From: Geminicoccaceae bacterium
Lineage (GTDB): Bacteria; Pseudomonadota; Alphaproteobacteria; Geminicoccales; Geminicoccaceae
Direction: 5' to 3'
Assembly: GCA_020638465.1 (NCBI GenBank)
Contig: JACKIM010000001.1
Coordinates: 1,393,501 to 1,457,500, forward strand
DNA length: 64,000 bases
The first letter of the stretch is position 1; each line of letters opens with the position of its first letter. This document shows positions 52,637 to 60,898 of the stretch, piece by piece. The notes beneath the pieces were generated by a model. That model was not told where the DNA came from. It saw only the letters and a program-made list of their open reading frames with translations, and made no database searches. Made by a program: the position numbers and the translations under genes.

Positions 52637-53448
52637 GCACTTCTCCTCCAGAGCCAGCTCATCAGACCCCGCTTCTGCGGTTCGAGAAAGCGCATTTCGA
52701 CTTCCTCGCCGAGCAGGCGCCTGACGGCGTCGAGGTAGGCCTGGCTTGCCGGAGACTTCTCATCGAGAGTGACCGGCATGCCCAGATTGGATGCCTGCAG
52801 TACCGATGGGCACTGGGGAATCACGCCGAGCACGGGAATGGCGAGGATTTCGAGAACATCATCGAGCCGGACCATCTCGCCCTTTTCCACGCGGTTCGGA
52901 TCGTAACGGGTCAGCAACAGGTGAGCCTTGACCGAACCGTTGCCCTCTTCGGCGCGCTTGGACTTGCTGTTGAGGATGCCCAGAATGCGGTCACTGTCCC
53001 GGACCGAGGAGACCTCCGGGTTGGTCACGACAATGGCCTCGTCGGCGAAATAAAGTGCCATGAAGGCGCCCATCTCGATGCCGGCCGGGCTGTCGCAGAT
53101 GATGAAGTCGAAGTCCTTGCGCAACTCGTCGATGACCATTTCCACGCCCTCCCGACTGAGCGCATCCTTGTCGCGCGTCTGGGATGTGGGAAGGATGTAG
53201 AGATTATCGACTCGCTTGTCCTTGATCAACGCCTGGTTGAGGCGAATGCCATCATTGATGACGTTGATGAAGTCGAACACGACACGCCGCTCACAGCCCA
53301 TGATGAGGTCGAGGTTGCGCAGTCCGACATCGAAGTCGATGACGACGGTCTTCTTCCCCTTGAGGGCGAGACCCGTGGCGATCGCGGCTGCGGAAGTTGT
53401 CTTGCCGACCCCGCCCTTTCCAGATGTGACGACAATGACCTTGGTCAA
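52633..53448 (-). CDS. minD: Septum-site determining ATPase MinD
   Basis: A 271-residue deviant Walker ATPase that binds the membrane in its ATP form and recruits MinC. The P-loop SGKGGVGKTTS is at about 9-19. FDVGLRNLDLIMGCERRVV and FDFIICDSPAGIE are the switch regions. The C-terminal amphipathic membrane-targeting helix is in QKRGLMSWLWRR. It sits between minC and minE in the expected order. Confidence 0.97.
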   Translation of the reverse strand: MTKVIVVTSGKGGVGKTTSAAAIATGLALKGKKTVVIDFDVGLRNLDLIMGCERRVVFDFINVINDGIRLNQALIKDKRVDNLYILPTSQTRDKDALSREGVEMVIDELRKDFDFIICDSPAGIEMGAFMALYFADEAIVVTNPEVSSVRDSDRILGILNSKSKRAEEGNGSVKAHLLLTRYDPNRVEKGEMVRLDDVLEILAIPVLGVIPQCPSVLQASNLGMPVTLDEKSPASQAYLDAVRRLLGEEVEMRFLEPQKRGLMSWLWRRSA

Positions 53449-53517
53449 AGGAACCTCCTGAGAACAGCACCGAATACGTGGGCGTGCACCTCAATGGATG
53501 ACACAGGCCCGTCAACT

Positions 53518-54291
53518 CTAGGGCAAGGGCTGGAAGTGCAGCCTTTGACCTTCGCACGAAACGCGCACCCGCTTGCCCAGCAGACGCTCGTCGATATCCT
53601 CGTTGACCGCATGGATGCCGGCAATCGAGACCAGCTCGGCATTCATCTGGTCGCAGAAAATCATGGTGGTCTCGTCTCCGTCGATACCGGCAAAGACGCG
53701 CCCGCGCAGCGAGCCGTAGACATGAACATTGCCCACCGCGGCAATCTCGGCTCCGGAGCTGACGGCCGCCATCACGACGAGATCCCCCTCGCTCATCACC
53801 TGCTGGCCACCGCGTACCGGCTGGCGCGCGACCACCGAGGCTACCCGCTCGATCCTGACCTGTTCGCCACGGGCGGGAGAATTCGGCCGGCGAGGCGGCG
53901 CCTGCTTCGGCTCGGCGCCAGCAGCGAAGACGCCCAGCCCCAACCGTCCGGCCTCCTCGTTCCACTCATCGGAACCATTCTGCAGGCCGACGGGAGCAAG
54001 GTGCTGCGAACGCAGGCGCTCGACCAGAAGCTTGAGATCGGACGGATCCATCCCGAGGGCAGTCCCTACGTCGATAACCAGTGGCGCATTGCGAAAGAAC
54101 TCGGGATTGTGGGCAATCTTGGCAGTCAGATTTTCGAAGAAGGCCGGATCATTGGGCCGAAGCACGCGCAAGCAGAGCACGGTCTGCAACGAACCGCGAA
54201 TCTGGAAGGGCAGATCAGATGCGCCTCCCAGAGCCAGTCCCGAACTCGATGTCGATGTGTTGTCCACTCCTGTCCCCTGCACGGCGCTCAT
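53518..54291 (-). CDS. minC: Septum-site determining protein MinC
   Basis: A 257-residue FtsZ-ring inhibitor. The N-terminal domain (about 28-120) binds FtsZ. A Pro/Ala-rich linker with PKQAPPRRPNSPARGE follows. The C-terminal beta-helix begins RGGQQVMSEGDLVVMAAVSSGAEI and carries GNVHVYGSLRGRVFAGIDGD, which binds MinD. The first 25 residues are a Ser/Thr-rich extension. It leads the min operon. A weak promoter-like pair (TTGTGT, 17 bp, TACAAA) is about 30 bp upstream, but this is a guess. Confidence 0.94.
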   Translation of the reverse strand: MSAVQGTGVDNTSTSSSGLALGGASDLPFQIRGSLQTVLCLRVLRPNDPAFFENLTAKIAHNPEFFRNAPLVIDVGTALGMDPSDLKLLVERLRSQHLAPVGLQNGSDEWNEEAGRLGLGVFAAGAEPKQAPPRRPNSPARGEQVRIERVASVVARQPVRGGQQVMSEGDLVVMAAVSSGAEIAAVGNVHVYGSLRGRVFAGIDGDETTMIFCDQMNAELVSIAGIHAVNEDIDERLLGKRVRVSCEGQRLHFQPLP

Positions 54292-54416
54292 GCACCCCTT
54301 GCTCCGATCTTTTGTATGCTTTCAAGGCGTCAAACACAAGATCTGGTATTCACTCATCGCAATACCACCATGCATGGATTCGCTGATCCGCCAGCATGGA
54401 TGTTTGAGGTGTTGTT

Positions 54417-55796
54417 CTAGGCTGCGGAACTCGATTGACAAGCCCCCAACTGCCTTAGCCCATAAGTTGCGATCCATTCGTCGATGTGATCCAGTGCCCG
54501 CCGCGCCATTGCGGGCTTGCGATCGCGTTTCCCAACCCTGGTCGCAAGCGGCGGGAAGAGACCGAAATTGACGTTCATCGGCTGGAAGGTGGATGCGTCG
54601 GCGCCGCCGGTCACATGCTCGAGGATCGCGCCATGGGCGGTCTCGGGAGGTGGCCGCCGGAACGCGCGCCCATGCCATTCGGAAGCGGCAGCCAGCCCTG
54701 CCATCAGCCCTACGGCAGCACTCTCCACGTACCCTTCGCATCCGGTGATCTGCCCTGCAAAGCGAACATGCGGCGCCGACCTGAGCCGCAATTCGCCGTC
54801 AAGCAGCCGGGGGCTGTTGATGAAGGTGTTGCGATGGATACCCCCGAGGCGGGCGAAGACGGCTTCCTCAAGGCCCGGAATCATCGAGAACACCCGCTTC
54901 TGCTCGCCATGCTTCAGCTTGGTCTGGAACCCGACCATGTTGTACAGGGTGCCAAGCCTGTTGTCCTGACGCAACTGTACGACGGCATGCGGCCGTTTTC
55001 CGGTACGCGGATCGGTCAGTCCCACCGGTTTCATCGGGCCGAACCGCAGGGTTTCGCGACCGCGTTCCGCCATCACCTCGATCGGCAGGCAGCCCTCGAA
55101 ATAGGGTGTGTCAGCCTCCCAGGCCCTGAAGGTGGTCTTCTCGGCCGCAAGCAGCGCATCGATGAACGCCTCGTATTGCGCCTCGTCCAGCGGGCAGTTG
55201 ATATAATCGGCAGTGCCACCGCCGGGACCCGGCTTGTCATAGCGCGATTGAAACCATGCCACATCGAGGTCGATACTGTCGCGGTGAAGGATGGGAGCAA
55301 TGGCATCGAAGAATGCCAGCGAGGTTTCGCCCGTCGCTTCGCCTATCGCGCGGGCCAGTGCCGGCGAGGTGAGCGGGCCGGTGGCGATGATGGCAAGGCC
55401 GTCCCCGGCATCGGGCAGAGTCGTGAGTTCCTCGCGATGCAACTCGATCAGCGGTTCATCGAGGATCGCCTGTTGAACCCTCGCGGAAAACGCCTCCCGA
55501 TCGACGGCCAGGGCTCCACCTGCCGGTAGCTTGGACTCATCGCCCGAGCGCATGACCAGCGACCCGACGCGGCGCATTTCCTCGTGCAGGAGGCCCACGG
55601 CGTTGTTCAGTGCATCGTCGGAGCGAAACGAGTTCGAGCAGACCAATTCGGCCAGACCATCGGTCTGATGGGCTTCCGTGCGGCGCATCGGGCGCATTTC
55701 ATGCAGTTTGACGGGAACACCGCAACGCGCAAGCTGCCAGGCTGCTTCCGATCCCGCAAGCCCGCCTCCCACGACATGGACGGGACGGTCGTTCAT
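54417..55796 (-). CDS. trmFO: tRNA m5U54 methyltransferase TrmFO (folate/FAD)
   Basis: A 459-residue flavoprotein that methylates U54 of the tRNA T-loop using methylene-tetrahydrofolate and FADH2. The N-terminal FAD motif is VVGGGLAGSEAAW. The catalytic region has LVCSNSFRSDD, EEMRRVGSLV, and GRETLRFGPMKPVGL, and the C-terminal GQITGCEGYVESAAVGLMAG. The ATG at 55796 places the FAD motif at the start. The frame open to 55958 adds 54 unlikely residues. Many proteobacteria use TrmA instead; alphaproteobacteria commonly use this enzyme. Confidence 0.95.
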   Translation of the reverse strand: MNDRPVHVVGGGLAGSEAAWQLARCGVPVKLHEMRPMRRTEAHQTDGLAELVCSNSFRSDDALNNAVGLLHEEMRRVGSLVMRSGDESKLPAGGALAVDREAFSARVQQAILDEPLIELHREELTTLPDAGDGLAIIATGPLTSPALARAIGEATGETSLAFFDAIAPILHRDSIDLDVAWFQSRYDKPGPGGGTADYINCPLDEAQYEAFIDALLAAEKTTFRAWEADTPYFEGCLPIEVMAERGRETLRFGPMKPVGLTDPRTGKRPHAVVQLRQDNRLGTLYNMVGFQTKLKHGEQKRVFSMIPGLEEAVFARLGGIHRNTFINSPRLLDGELRLRSAPHVRFAGQITGCEGYVESAAVGLMAGLAAASEWHGRAFRRPPPETAHGAILEHVTGGADASTFQPMNVNFGLFPPLATRVGKRDRKPAMARRALDHIDEWIATYGLRQLGACQSSSAA

Positions 55797-55818
55797 TGTC
55801 CTGCCCTTCCGGGAAGGG

Positions 55819-55842
55819 GGCTGTACAACTGGCTGTACAACG
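55819..55842. repeat. Two 12-bp tandem repeats with TGTACA
   Basis: The unit GGCTGTACAACT/G occurs twice head to tail, 22 bp upstream of the trmFO start in the divergent trmFO-hsp20 gap. Each unit holds the palindrome TGTACA, so the two are spaced about one helical turn apart. It could be a repressor site over the trmFO promoter, or chance. Confidence 0.35.
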
Positions 55843-55930
55843 GGAAGCGCTTGGTCAACGGGTCCGGCTCCGTGTGAATGTCCGTGCCCCGATGGGCACG
55901 TGCCTGTCCGACAACAAAAATCGCACGCAC

Positions 55931-55960
55931 CTTGAAACCCGGCAAGTCCCGACCACATCT
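55931..55960 (+). promoter_or_regulatory. Candidate RpoH (sigma-32) promoter of hsp20
   Basis: CTTGAAA at 55931-55937 and CCACATCT at 55953-55960 are separated by 15 bp. This closely matches the heat-shock sigma consensus (CTTGAAA, then CCCAT-N-T). It is 137 bp upstream of the hsp20 start, where a small heat-shock gene would need it. Confidence 0.6.
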
Positions 55961-55967
55961 AATTCGT

Positions 55968-56093
55968 GCGGTTGCCTTGAGGACCGCTTTCGTAGAGCCC
56001 GGGTGGGCATGCTGGCCCGCCTTCATCAAGTCATGGCGCGGACTTGTGCTTCATCAGGCAGGTTCGCGCTGTTCATGTCGCTTTTTGGAGAAC
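55968..56093 (+). promoter_or_regulatory. Predicted ROSE-like RNA thermometer in the hsp20 leader
   Basis: The roughly 130-nt leader ends with TCGCT (56078-56082), a TTTT loop and the ribosome site GGAG (56087-56090). This is the ROSE pattern, in which U-U/C-GCU pairs imperfectly with the Shine-Dalgarno. Outer pairing TGTTC (56070-56074) with GAACA (56090-56094) would close the stem over the start region. Such thermometers hide the ribosome site at normal temperature and open on heating. Only the last hairpin was examined by eye; upstream hairpins were not folded. Confidence 0.55.
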
Positions 56094-56096
56094 ATG

Positions 56097-56564
56097 ATGC
56101 GTAATTTCGACCTGAGCCCCCTTTTCCGTTCCACGGTCGGTTTCGACCAGCTTGACAAGCTGCTTGACTCGGCCCTTCGCGACAGTGCCCGCGAGAATTC
56201 GTATCCGCCCTACAACATCGCAAAGCTGGGGCAGGACAAGTACCGGATCACCATGGCTGTTGCCGGTTTTGCCGAGGAAGACCTCGACATCACCGCCCAT
56301 GAGAACATGCTGATCGTCAAGGGTCAGATTGCCAAGGCTGACCAGAATGTCGAATTCCTTCATCGGGGGATTGCCCAGCGCGCCTTCGAACATCGTTTCC
56401 AGTTGGCGGATCATGTCCGCGTCGACGGTGCATCCCTGGAGCGCGGCTTGCTGAGTATCGAACTGCGCCGTGAAGTCCCCGATGCGATGAAGCCCCGCAA
56501 GGTGCAGATTGGTGGTGCAAAGCGACCGACCGTCATTGAGACGTCGGCCAGTGACGCCGCCTGA
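56097..56564 (+). CDS. ibpA: Small heat-shock protein (Hsp20/IbpA)
   Basis: A 155-residue alpha-crystallin-type chaperone that holds unfolded proteins for refolding. The N-terminus MRNFDLSPLFRSTVGFD is the usual IbpA start. The alpha-crystallin domain runs from about PPYNIAKLGQDKYRITMAVAGF to GLLSIELRREVP, which ends in the conserved region before the C-terminal tail. The second ATG of a double start (56094, 56097) is chosen because it is 6 bp from GGAG. A strong terminator follows. Heat control is predicted at both transcription and translation. Confidence 0.94.
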   Translation: MRNFDLSPLFRSTVGFDQLDKLLDSALRDSARENSYPPYNIAKLGQDKYRITMAVAGFAEEDLDITAHENMLIVKGQIAKADQNVEFLHRGIAQRAFEHRFQLADHVRVDGASLERGLLSIELRREVPDAMKPRKVQIGGAKRPTVIETSASDAA

Positions 56565-56637
56565 GGTGCAGCATTTTCTTTCTCTCCATCGATAACGTGC
56601 TTTCGGTCTTCCGGTTTTCGGACCAATAGACCGAATT

Positions 56638-56671
56638 CCCGCCCGGTTCCTCCCCACCGGGCGGGATTTTT
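56638..56671 (+). terminator. Rho-independent terminator of hsp20
   Basis: A 9-bp GC stem (CCCGCCCGG/CCGGGCGGG) with a 10-nt loop is followed by ATTTTTGTTG. It lies 73 bp after the hsp20 stop and is the best intrinsic terminator in the window. Confidence 0.85.
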
Positions 56672-56728
56672 GTTGTGTGTCGCTGGCGTCCGAGGCTGCC
56701 GGACCCGGCGGGAATAAGGGAACCCTTG

Positions 56729-57238
56729 ATGCGTATCCTTGTCAGTGCCTGTTTGCTGGGGCACGCTGTTCGATATGATGGCGGGCATCGCCGGCTTGGG
56801 GATCATCGGCTTGAAAGCTGGCGCAGGGAAGGAGCGCTGGTGCCCTTCTGTCCCGAGGTGGCCGCCGGCCTGGCGGTTCCGCGTCCTCCGGCGGAAATCG
56901 AACCCGGCAAGGATGCCGATGACGTGCTGAATGGCAGGGGCCGAATCCTCACCAGTTCCGGCGAGGACGTCAGTCAGGCGTTCATGGATGGTGCGGCCAG
57001 GGCGCTGGCCGAGGTGCTGGCTCATCGCTGCCGGTTTGCCCTGCTCACCGATGGCAGCCCGTCCTGTGGCTCGACCTTCGTCTATTCCGGCCATTTCGAC
57101 GGACGCAGGCAGGTGGGGCTGGGGGTGGTCGCAGCGCTGCTGACACGCCACGGGGTCGCGGTCTATCCTGCACATGAGATCGGGGCGTTGGCCGCCGATC
57201 GGGAAATTGCCTTGTCTGAGTTGAATATCTTCCGATAG
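56729..57238 (+). CDS. DUF523 protein
   Basis: A 169-residue DUF523 family protein. It starts MRILVSACLLGHAVRYDGG, the family signature with a conserved Cys. FCPEVAAGLAVPRPPAEI and LLTDGSPSCGSTFVYSG carry two further conserved Cys, suggesting a metal or redox site. DUF523 is also found fused to DUF1722, but here it is alone. The function is not established; some relatives have been linked to desulfidase-type thiouracil chemistry. Nine bases separate it from puuD. Confidence 0.85.
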   Translation: MRILVSACLLGHAVRYDGGHRRLGDHRLESWRREGALVPFCPEVAAGLAVPRPPAEIEPGKDADDVLNGRGRILTSSGEDVSQAFMDGAARALAEVLAHRCRFALLTDGSPSCGSTFVYSGHFDGRRQVGLGVVAALLTRHGVAVYPAHEIGALAADREIALSELNIFR

Positions 57239-57247
57239 AATTCTCTT

Positions 57248-58015
57248 ATGAATAGAAAATCTAAAGTTCCTCTTGTGGCGATCTGCTGCTGTTTGCGTGA
57301 AATCGGCAGTGGTACCGCCCACACTGTGCGCGAGCGCTACATCGAGGGACTGCTTGAGGGCGCCGGTGTTGCGCCGGTGCTTCTGCCGGCCATCGGCGAG
57401 GGTGCCCATGTCGAGACCTGGCTTGAGCGCATCGAGGGATTGGTGCTCACGGGCAGTCCTTCCAATGTCGAGCCCTTCCATTATGGTGGTGGAGAGCCGC
57501 TCGACAGGCATCTGCGCGACCCGGCCCGCGATTCAACCACGCTGCCGCTGATCCGTGCGGCGGTCGCGCGTGGCCTGCCCTTGCTGGGCATCTGCCGCGG
57601 CATTCAGGAACTCAATGTCGCCCTGGGCGGCAGCTTGCATCAGCGCGTGCATGAGGTTCCGGGTCGTATCGACCACCGCTCGAACAAGACCGTTCCGGCG
57701 GACGAACGCTATCTCGATGCTCACCTTGTCAGCCTGCGGCCGGGCGGGCTTCTCGAACGGATCACCGGACTGACCGGGCGCGTTGCCGTCAATTCGTTGC
57801 ACGCGCAGGCAATCGATCGCCTGGCCGAACCGCTGGTTATCGAGGCGCAGGCGGATGACGGTACCATCGAGGCCGTATCGTTGAGTCAACCCAAAGGCTT
57901 CGTGCTCGCGGTTCAGTGGCATCCGGAGTATCAAGTCCGCAGTCACCCCTTCAACCTCGCCCTTTTCGAGGGGTTCGGGAACGCCTGTCGGGGCGCGGCC
58001 GTACATCGGGACTGA
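57248..58015 (+). CDS. puuD: Gamma-glutamyl-gamma-aminobutyrate hydrolase-like (PuuD)
   Basis: A 255-residue class I glutamine-amidotransferase-type hydrolase. The nucleophile is Cys116 in PLLGICRGIQELNVALGG, and His225/Glu227 in VQWHPEYQ complete the triad. By family it splits gamma-glutamyl-GABA to GABA and glutamate in putrescine breakdown. It lies 24 bp before a PuuA-like gene on the same strand. The first codons are unusually A/T-rich and no clear ribosome site is seen. Confidence 0.87.
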   Translation: MNRKSKVPLVAICCCLREIGSGTAHTVRERYIEGLLEGAGVAPVLLPAIGEGAHVETWLERIEGLVLTGSPSNVEPFHYGGGEPLDRHLRDPARDSTTLPLIRAAVARGLPLLGICRGIQELNVALGGSLHQRVHEVPGRIDHRSNKTVPADERYLDAHLVSLRPGGLLERITGLTGRVAVNSLHAQAIDRLAEPLVIEAQADDGTIEAVSLSQPKGFVLAVQWHPEYQVRSHPFNLALFEGFGNACRGAAVHRD

Positions 58016-58039
58016 TGGTCGGGGATATGAGAACGGAAC

Positions 58040-59383
58040 ATGGTTGACCTGGAAAGTTGGCTGAAGGAACGACGCATTACGGAGGTCGAATGCATCGTTG
58101 CCGATATTAACGGGGTTGCGCGGGGCAAGATCCTGCCCGGCTACAAGTTCATAAAATCTACTCGGGATGACAGTCTCCGACTGCCGGAAAGCATCTTCAT
58201 CCAGACGGTGACCGGCGATTATCCCGAAGGAGACGTCATCGACCCCACCGATCGCGATGTGCGGTTGCGCGCCGACCCGTCGACGATCAGGGTTGTCCCA
58301 TGGTATGATGAGCCCACGGCGCAGGTAATTGCCGACTGTTTTCACCATGACGGCGATCCGGTGGAGATTTCCGCACGTTTCGTGCTGCGCAAGGTTCTGG
58401 AGCTGTATGCGGCGAGGGGCTGGCGACCGGTGGTCGCCCCGGAGCTTGAATTCTTCCTCACGAGAGTCAATGCCGATCCGGACTATCCGCTCGAACCGCC
58501 GATCGGCCGTTCAAAGCGCGCCGAGACCGCAAGGCAGAGCTACGGCATCGATGCCGTCAACGAGTTCGATCCGGTATTCGAGGATGTCTATGACTGGTGC
58601 GAAGCGCAGGCGCTGGATGTCGATACGCTGATCCACGAAGCTGGTGCTGCGCAAATGGAGATCAACTTCAATCATGGAGATCCGCTGGAGCTGGCCGACC
58701 AGGCCTTCCTGTTCAAGCGGACGCTGCGCCAGGCGGCGCTCAAGCACGACATCTACGCCACCTTCATGGCCAAGCCGATGGAAGGCGAGCCGGGCAGTTC
58801 GATGCATGTGCACCTGTCGATCTACGATGCGGGGACAGGCGACAACCTGTTTGCCGGGAATGGCGAAGAAGCCTATTCGCCATTGTTCTTGAGTTTCATC
58901 GCCGGGTTGCAGAAATATCTGCCGCAGGCGATGCCGTTGCTGGCCCCCAATGTGAATTCCTATCGTCGTCTGCGCCGCTGGTCGACCGCCCCTATCAATG
59001 TCCACTGGGGCTGGGAGAACCGCACGGTCGGCCTGCGTGTCCCGGCATCGACGCCTGAAGCGCGCCGCGTCGAGAACCGTATCGCAGGAGCCGACGCCAA
59101 TCCCTACCTCGCGATTGCAGCATCTCTGGCCTGCGGGTATCTGGGCATGGTCGATGGACTCGAGCCCACCGACCCGATCACCGGCAGTGCCTATCGCCTC
59201 GCCCAGACACTGCCGCAGCAGATGCCCGAAGGGTTGAAGAAGCTGAACAGCTCCACACCGCTGAAGGAGTGTCTGGGCGAACAGTTCGTCAAGGTGCTAT
59301 TGGCAGTGAAGCTCGCGGAGCACGACGCCTATCAGAGCGTCATCAGCTCCTGGGAGCGCGAGCACCTGCTCTTGAACGTATGA
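58040..59383 (+). CDS. puuA: Gamma-glutamylpolyamine synthetase (PuuA-like glutamine synthetase)
   Basis: A 447-residue glutamine-synthetase-fold ligase. It likely attaches glutamate to putrescine or another amine with ATP. Typical blocks are IVADINGVARGKILPG, VAPELEFFL, GAAQMEINFNHGDPL, FMAKPMEGEPGSSMHVHLSI and ENRTVGLRVP. The short length and HVHLS form place it with PuuA rather than ammonia-using GlnA. It is flanked by puuD and an aminotransferase, supporting polyamine use. Confidence 0.88.
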   Translation: MVDLESWLKERRITEVECIVADINGVARGKILPGYKFIKSTRDDSLRLPESIFIQTVTGDYPEGDVIDPTDRDVRLRADPSTIRVVPWYDEPTAQVIADCFHHDGDPVEISARFVLRKVLELYAARGWRPVVAPELEFFLTRVNADPDYPLEPPIGRSKRAETARQSYGIDAVNEFDPVFEDVYDWCEAQALDVDTLIHEAGAAQMEINFNHGDPLELADQAFLFKRTLRQAALKHDIYATFMAKPMEGEPGSSMHVHLSIYDAGTGDNLFAGNGEEAYSPLFLSFIAGLQKYLPQAMPLLAPNVNSYRRLRRWSTAPINVHWGWENRTVGLRVPASTPEARRVENRIAGADANPYLAIAASLACGYLGMVDGLEPTDPITGSAYRLAQTLPQQMPEGLKKLNSSTPLKECLGEQFVKVLLAVKLAEHDAYQSVISSWEREHLLLNV

Positions 59384-59451
59384 CGTGTGTCGCAACCGGC
59401 AGGGGCATCCGGAGGATTTCCCCCGTCTGATATCATGCTGGAGCCCTGTTG

Positions 59452-60819
59452 ATGACAGAAGCCTTATCGGCGCAGAGGATTCGCGAGCTCGATGACCGGC
59501 ACCACCTGCACCCGTTCACCGTGTTCAGGGAACTGTCCCGGAAGGGAGCGCGGGTCATCACGCGTGCCGAGGGATGTTATATCTATGATGCCGACGGCAA
59601 GAAGATATTCGACGGCATGTCGGGACTGTGGTGCGTCAATGTCGGCTACGGCCGGGAAAGGCTGGCGAAAGCCGCCTATCAACAGCTGCATGACCTTCCC
59701 TACTACAACACCTTCTTCCAGACGACGACACCACCGGTGGCCGAACTGGCCGCAAGGCTTGCCGGGATCCTCCCGTCGGGCATGGATAGGGTGATCTTCA
59801 ACAATTCGGGATCAGAGACCAACGACACCATCATCAAGACCATCTGGTATTACTGGAACCTGATGGGCAAACCGGAAAAGAAGCATTTCATCAGCCGAAC
59901 ACTGGGTTATCATGGCGTCGGTCTCGGTTCGGCCAGTCTCACCGGCATGAGCTTCATGCACGAGCCCTTCGATCTCCCGCTCGACCGCTTCCATCATATT
60001 GGCAATCCCTACTGGTTCGCGGTGGGCGAGGGGGAGGATCCGGCCGCGTTCGGTCGCAGGGCCGCGAAATGGCTCGAGGACAAGATCCGGGCCATCGGTG
60101 CCGACAAGGTGGCGGCATTCTACGCGGAGCCCATTCAGGGCGCGGGGGGCGTCATCATCCCGCCCGACACCTACTGGCCCGAAATCCAGCGCATCTGCCG
60201 GGAAAACGACGTCCTGCTGGTGGCCGACGAGGTGATCTGCGGTTTCGGCCGTACCGGCAACTGGTGGGGAAGCGAGACCTTCGACATCCAGCCGGATATC
60301 ATCGCCATGGCCAAGGGCCTTTCATCGGGCTACCTGCCGATCTCTGCTGCCGCCCTGGGCAAGCGCGTGGGCGACGTGGTCTGGGCCGGCGAGAAGGAAT
60401 ATGCGCATGGCGTGACCTATTCCGGCCACCCTGTCGCGGCCGCGGTGGCGCTGGAGAATATACGCATCATCGAGGAGGAAGATCTGCACATGGCAGCCTC
60501 CGGTCCGGTGGGTTGTTATTTTCGCGAGCAGATTGCCACACTTGCTGATCATCCGTTGGTGGGGGAAGTCCGCAGTCAGGGTTACCTGGCCGCCATCGAA
60601 CTTGTCGAGGACAAGGCGACACGCAAGCCCTTCCCGAGCGAGCGCAAGGTCGGTTACACTTGTCGGGAACTGTCGATTGACGGAGGTCTCGTCATGCGTG
60701 CTGTCCGTGATGCGATGATCCTTGCCCCGCCGCTCATCATCGAGCGCCATCATGTCGACGAGATCGTCGAAAAGGCCCGCAGGGCCATTGATGGAACCGT
60801 TACCGCTCTCGGACTTTGA
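59452..60819 (+). CDS. Class III aminotransferase (putrescine-pyruvate type, SpuC-like)
   Basis: A 455-residue PLP enzyme of the class III omega-aminotransferases. The PLP Lys288 is in AMAKGLSSGYLP. NNSGSETNDTIIK and the Asp of LLVADEVICGFGRTG are conserved. Sequence style matches SpuC-type putrescine or polyamine:pyruvate transaminases. The ATG at 59452 is preferred to the TTG directly before it. It follows puuA by 68 bp. Together with PuuA and PuuD it points to use of polyamines as carbon and nitrogen source, with a transaminase in place of the PuuB oxidase. Confidence 0.87.
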   Translation: MTEALSAQRIRELDDRHHLHPFTVFRELSRKGARVITRAEGCYIYDADGKKIFDGMSGLWCVNVGYGRERLAKAAYQQLHDLPYYNTFFQTTTPPVAELAARLAGILPSGMDRVIFNNSGSETNDTIIKTIWYYWNLMGKPEKKHFISRTLGYHGVGLGSASLTGMSFMHEPFDLPLDRFHHIGNPYWFAVGEGEDPAAFGRRAAKWLEDKIRAIGADKVAAFYAEPIQGAGGVIIPPDTYWPEIQRICRENDVLLVADEVICGFGRTGNWWGSETFDIQPDIIAMAKGLSSGYLPISAAALGKRVGDVVWAGEKEYAHGVTYSGHPVAAAVALENIRIIEEEDLHMAASGPVGCYFREQIATLADHPLVGEVRSQGYLAAIELVEDKATRKPFPSERKVGYTCRELSIDGGLVMRAVRDAMILAPPLIIERHHVDEIVEKARRAIDGTVTALGL

Positions 60820-60898
60820 CAGGTCATCCGCACGATTTTCCGATCGAGCCGGCACAATGGCCGGTCCCCGGAATGAAACGTTCACCAGTCGGGTTTCA

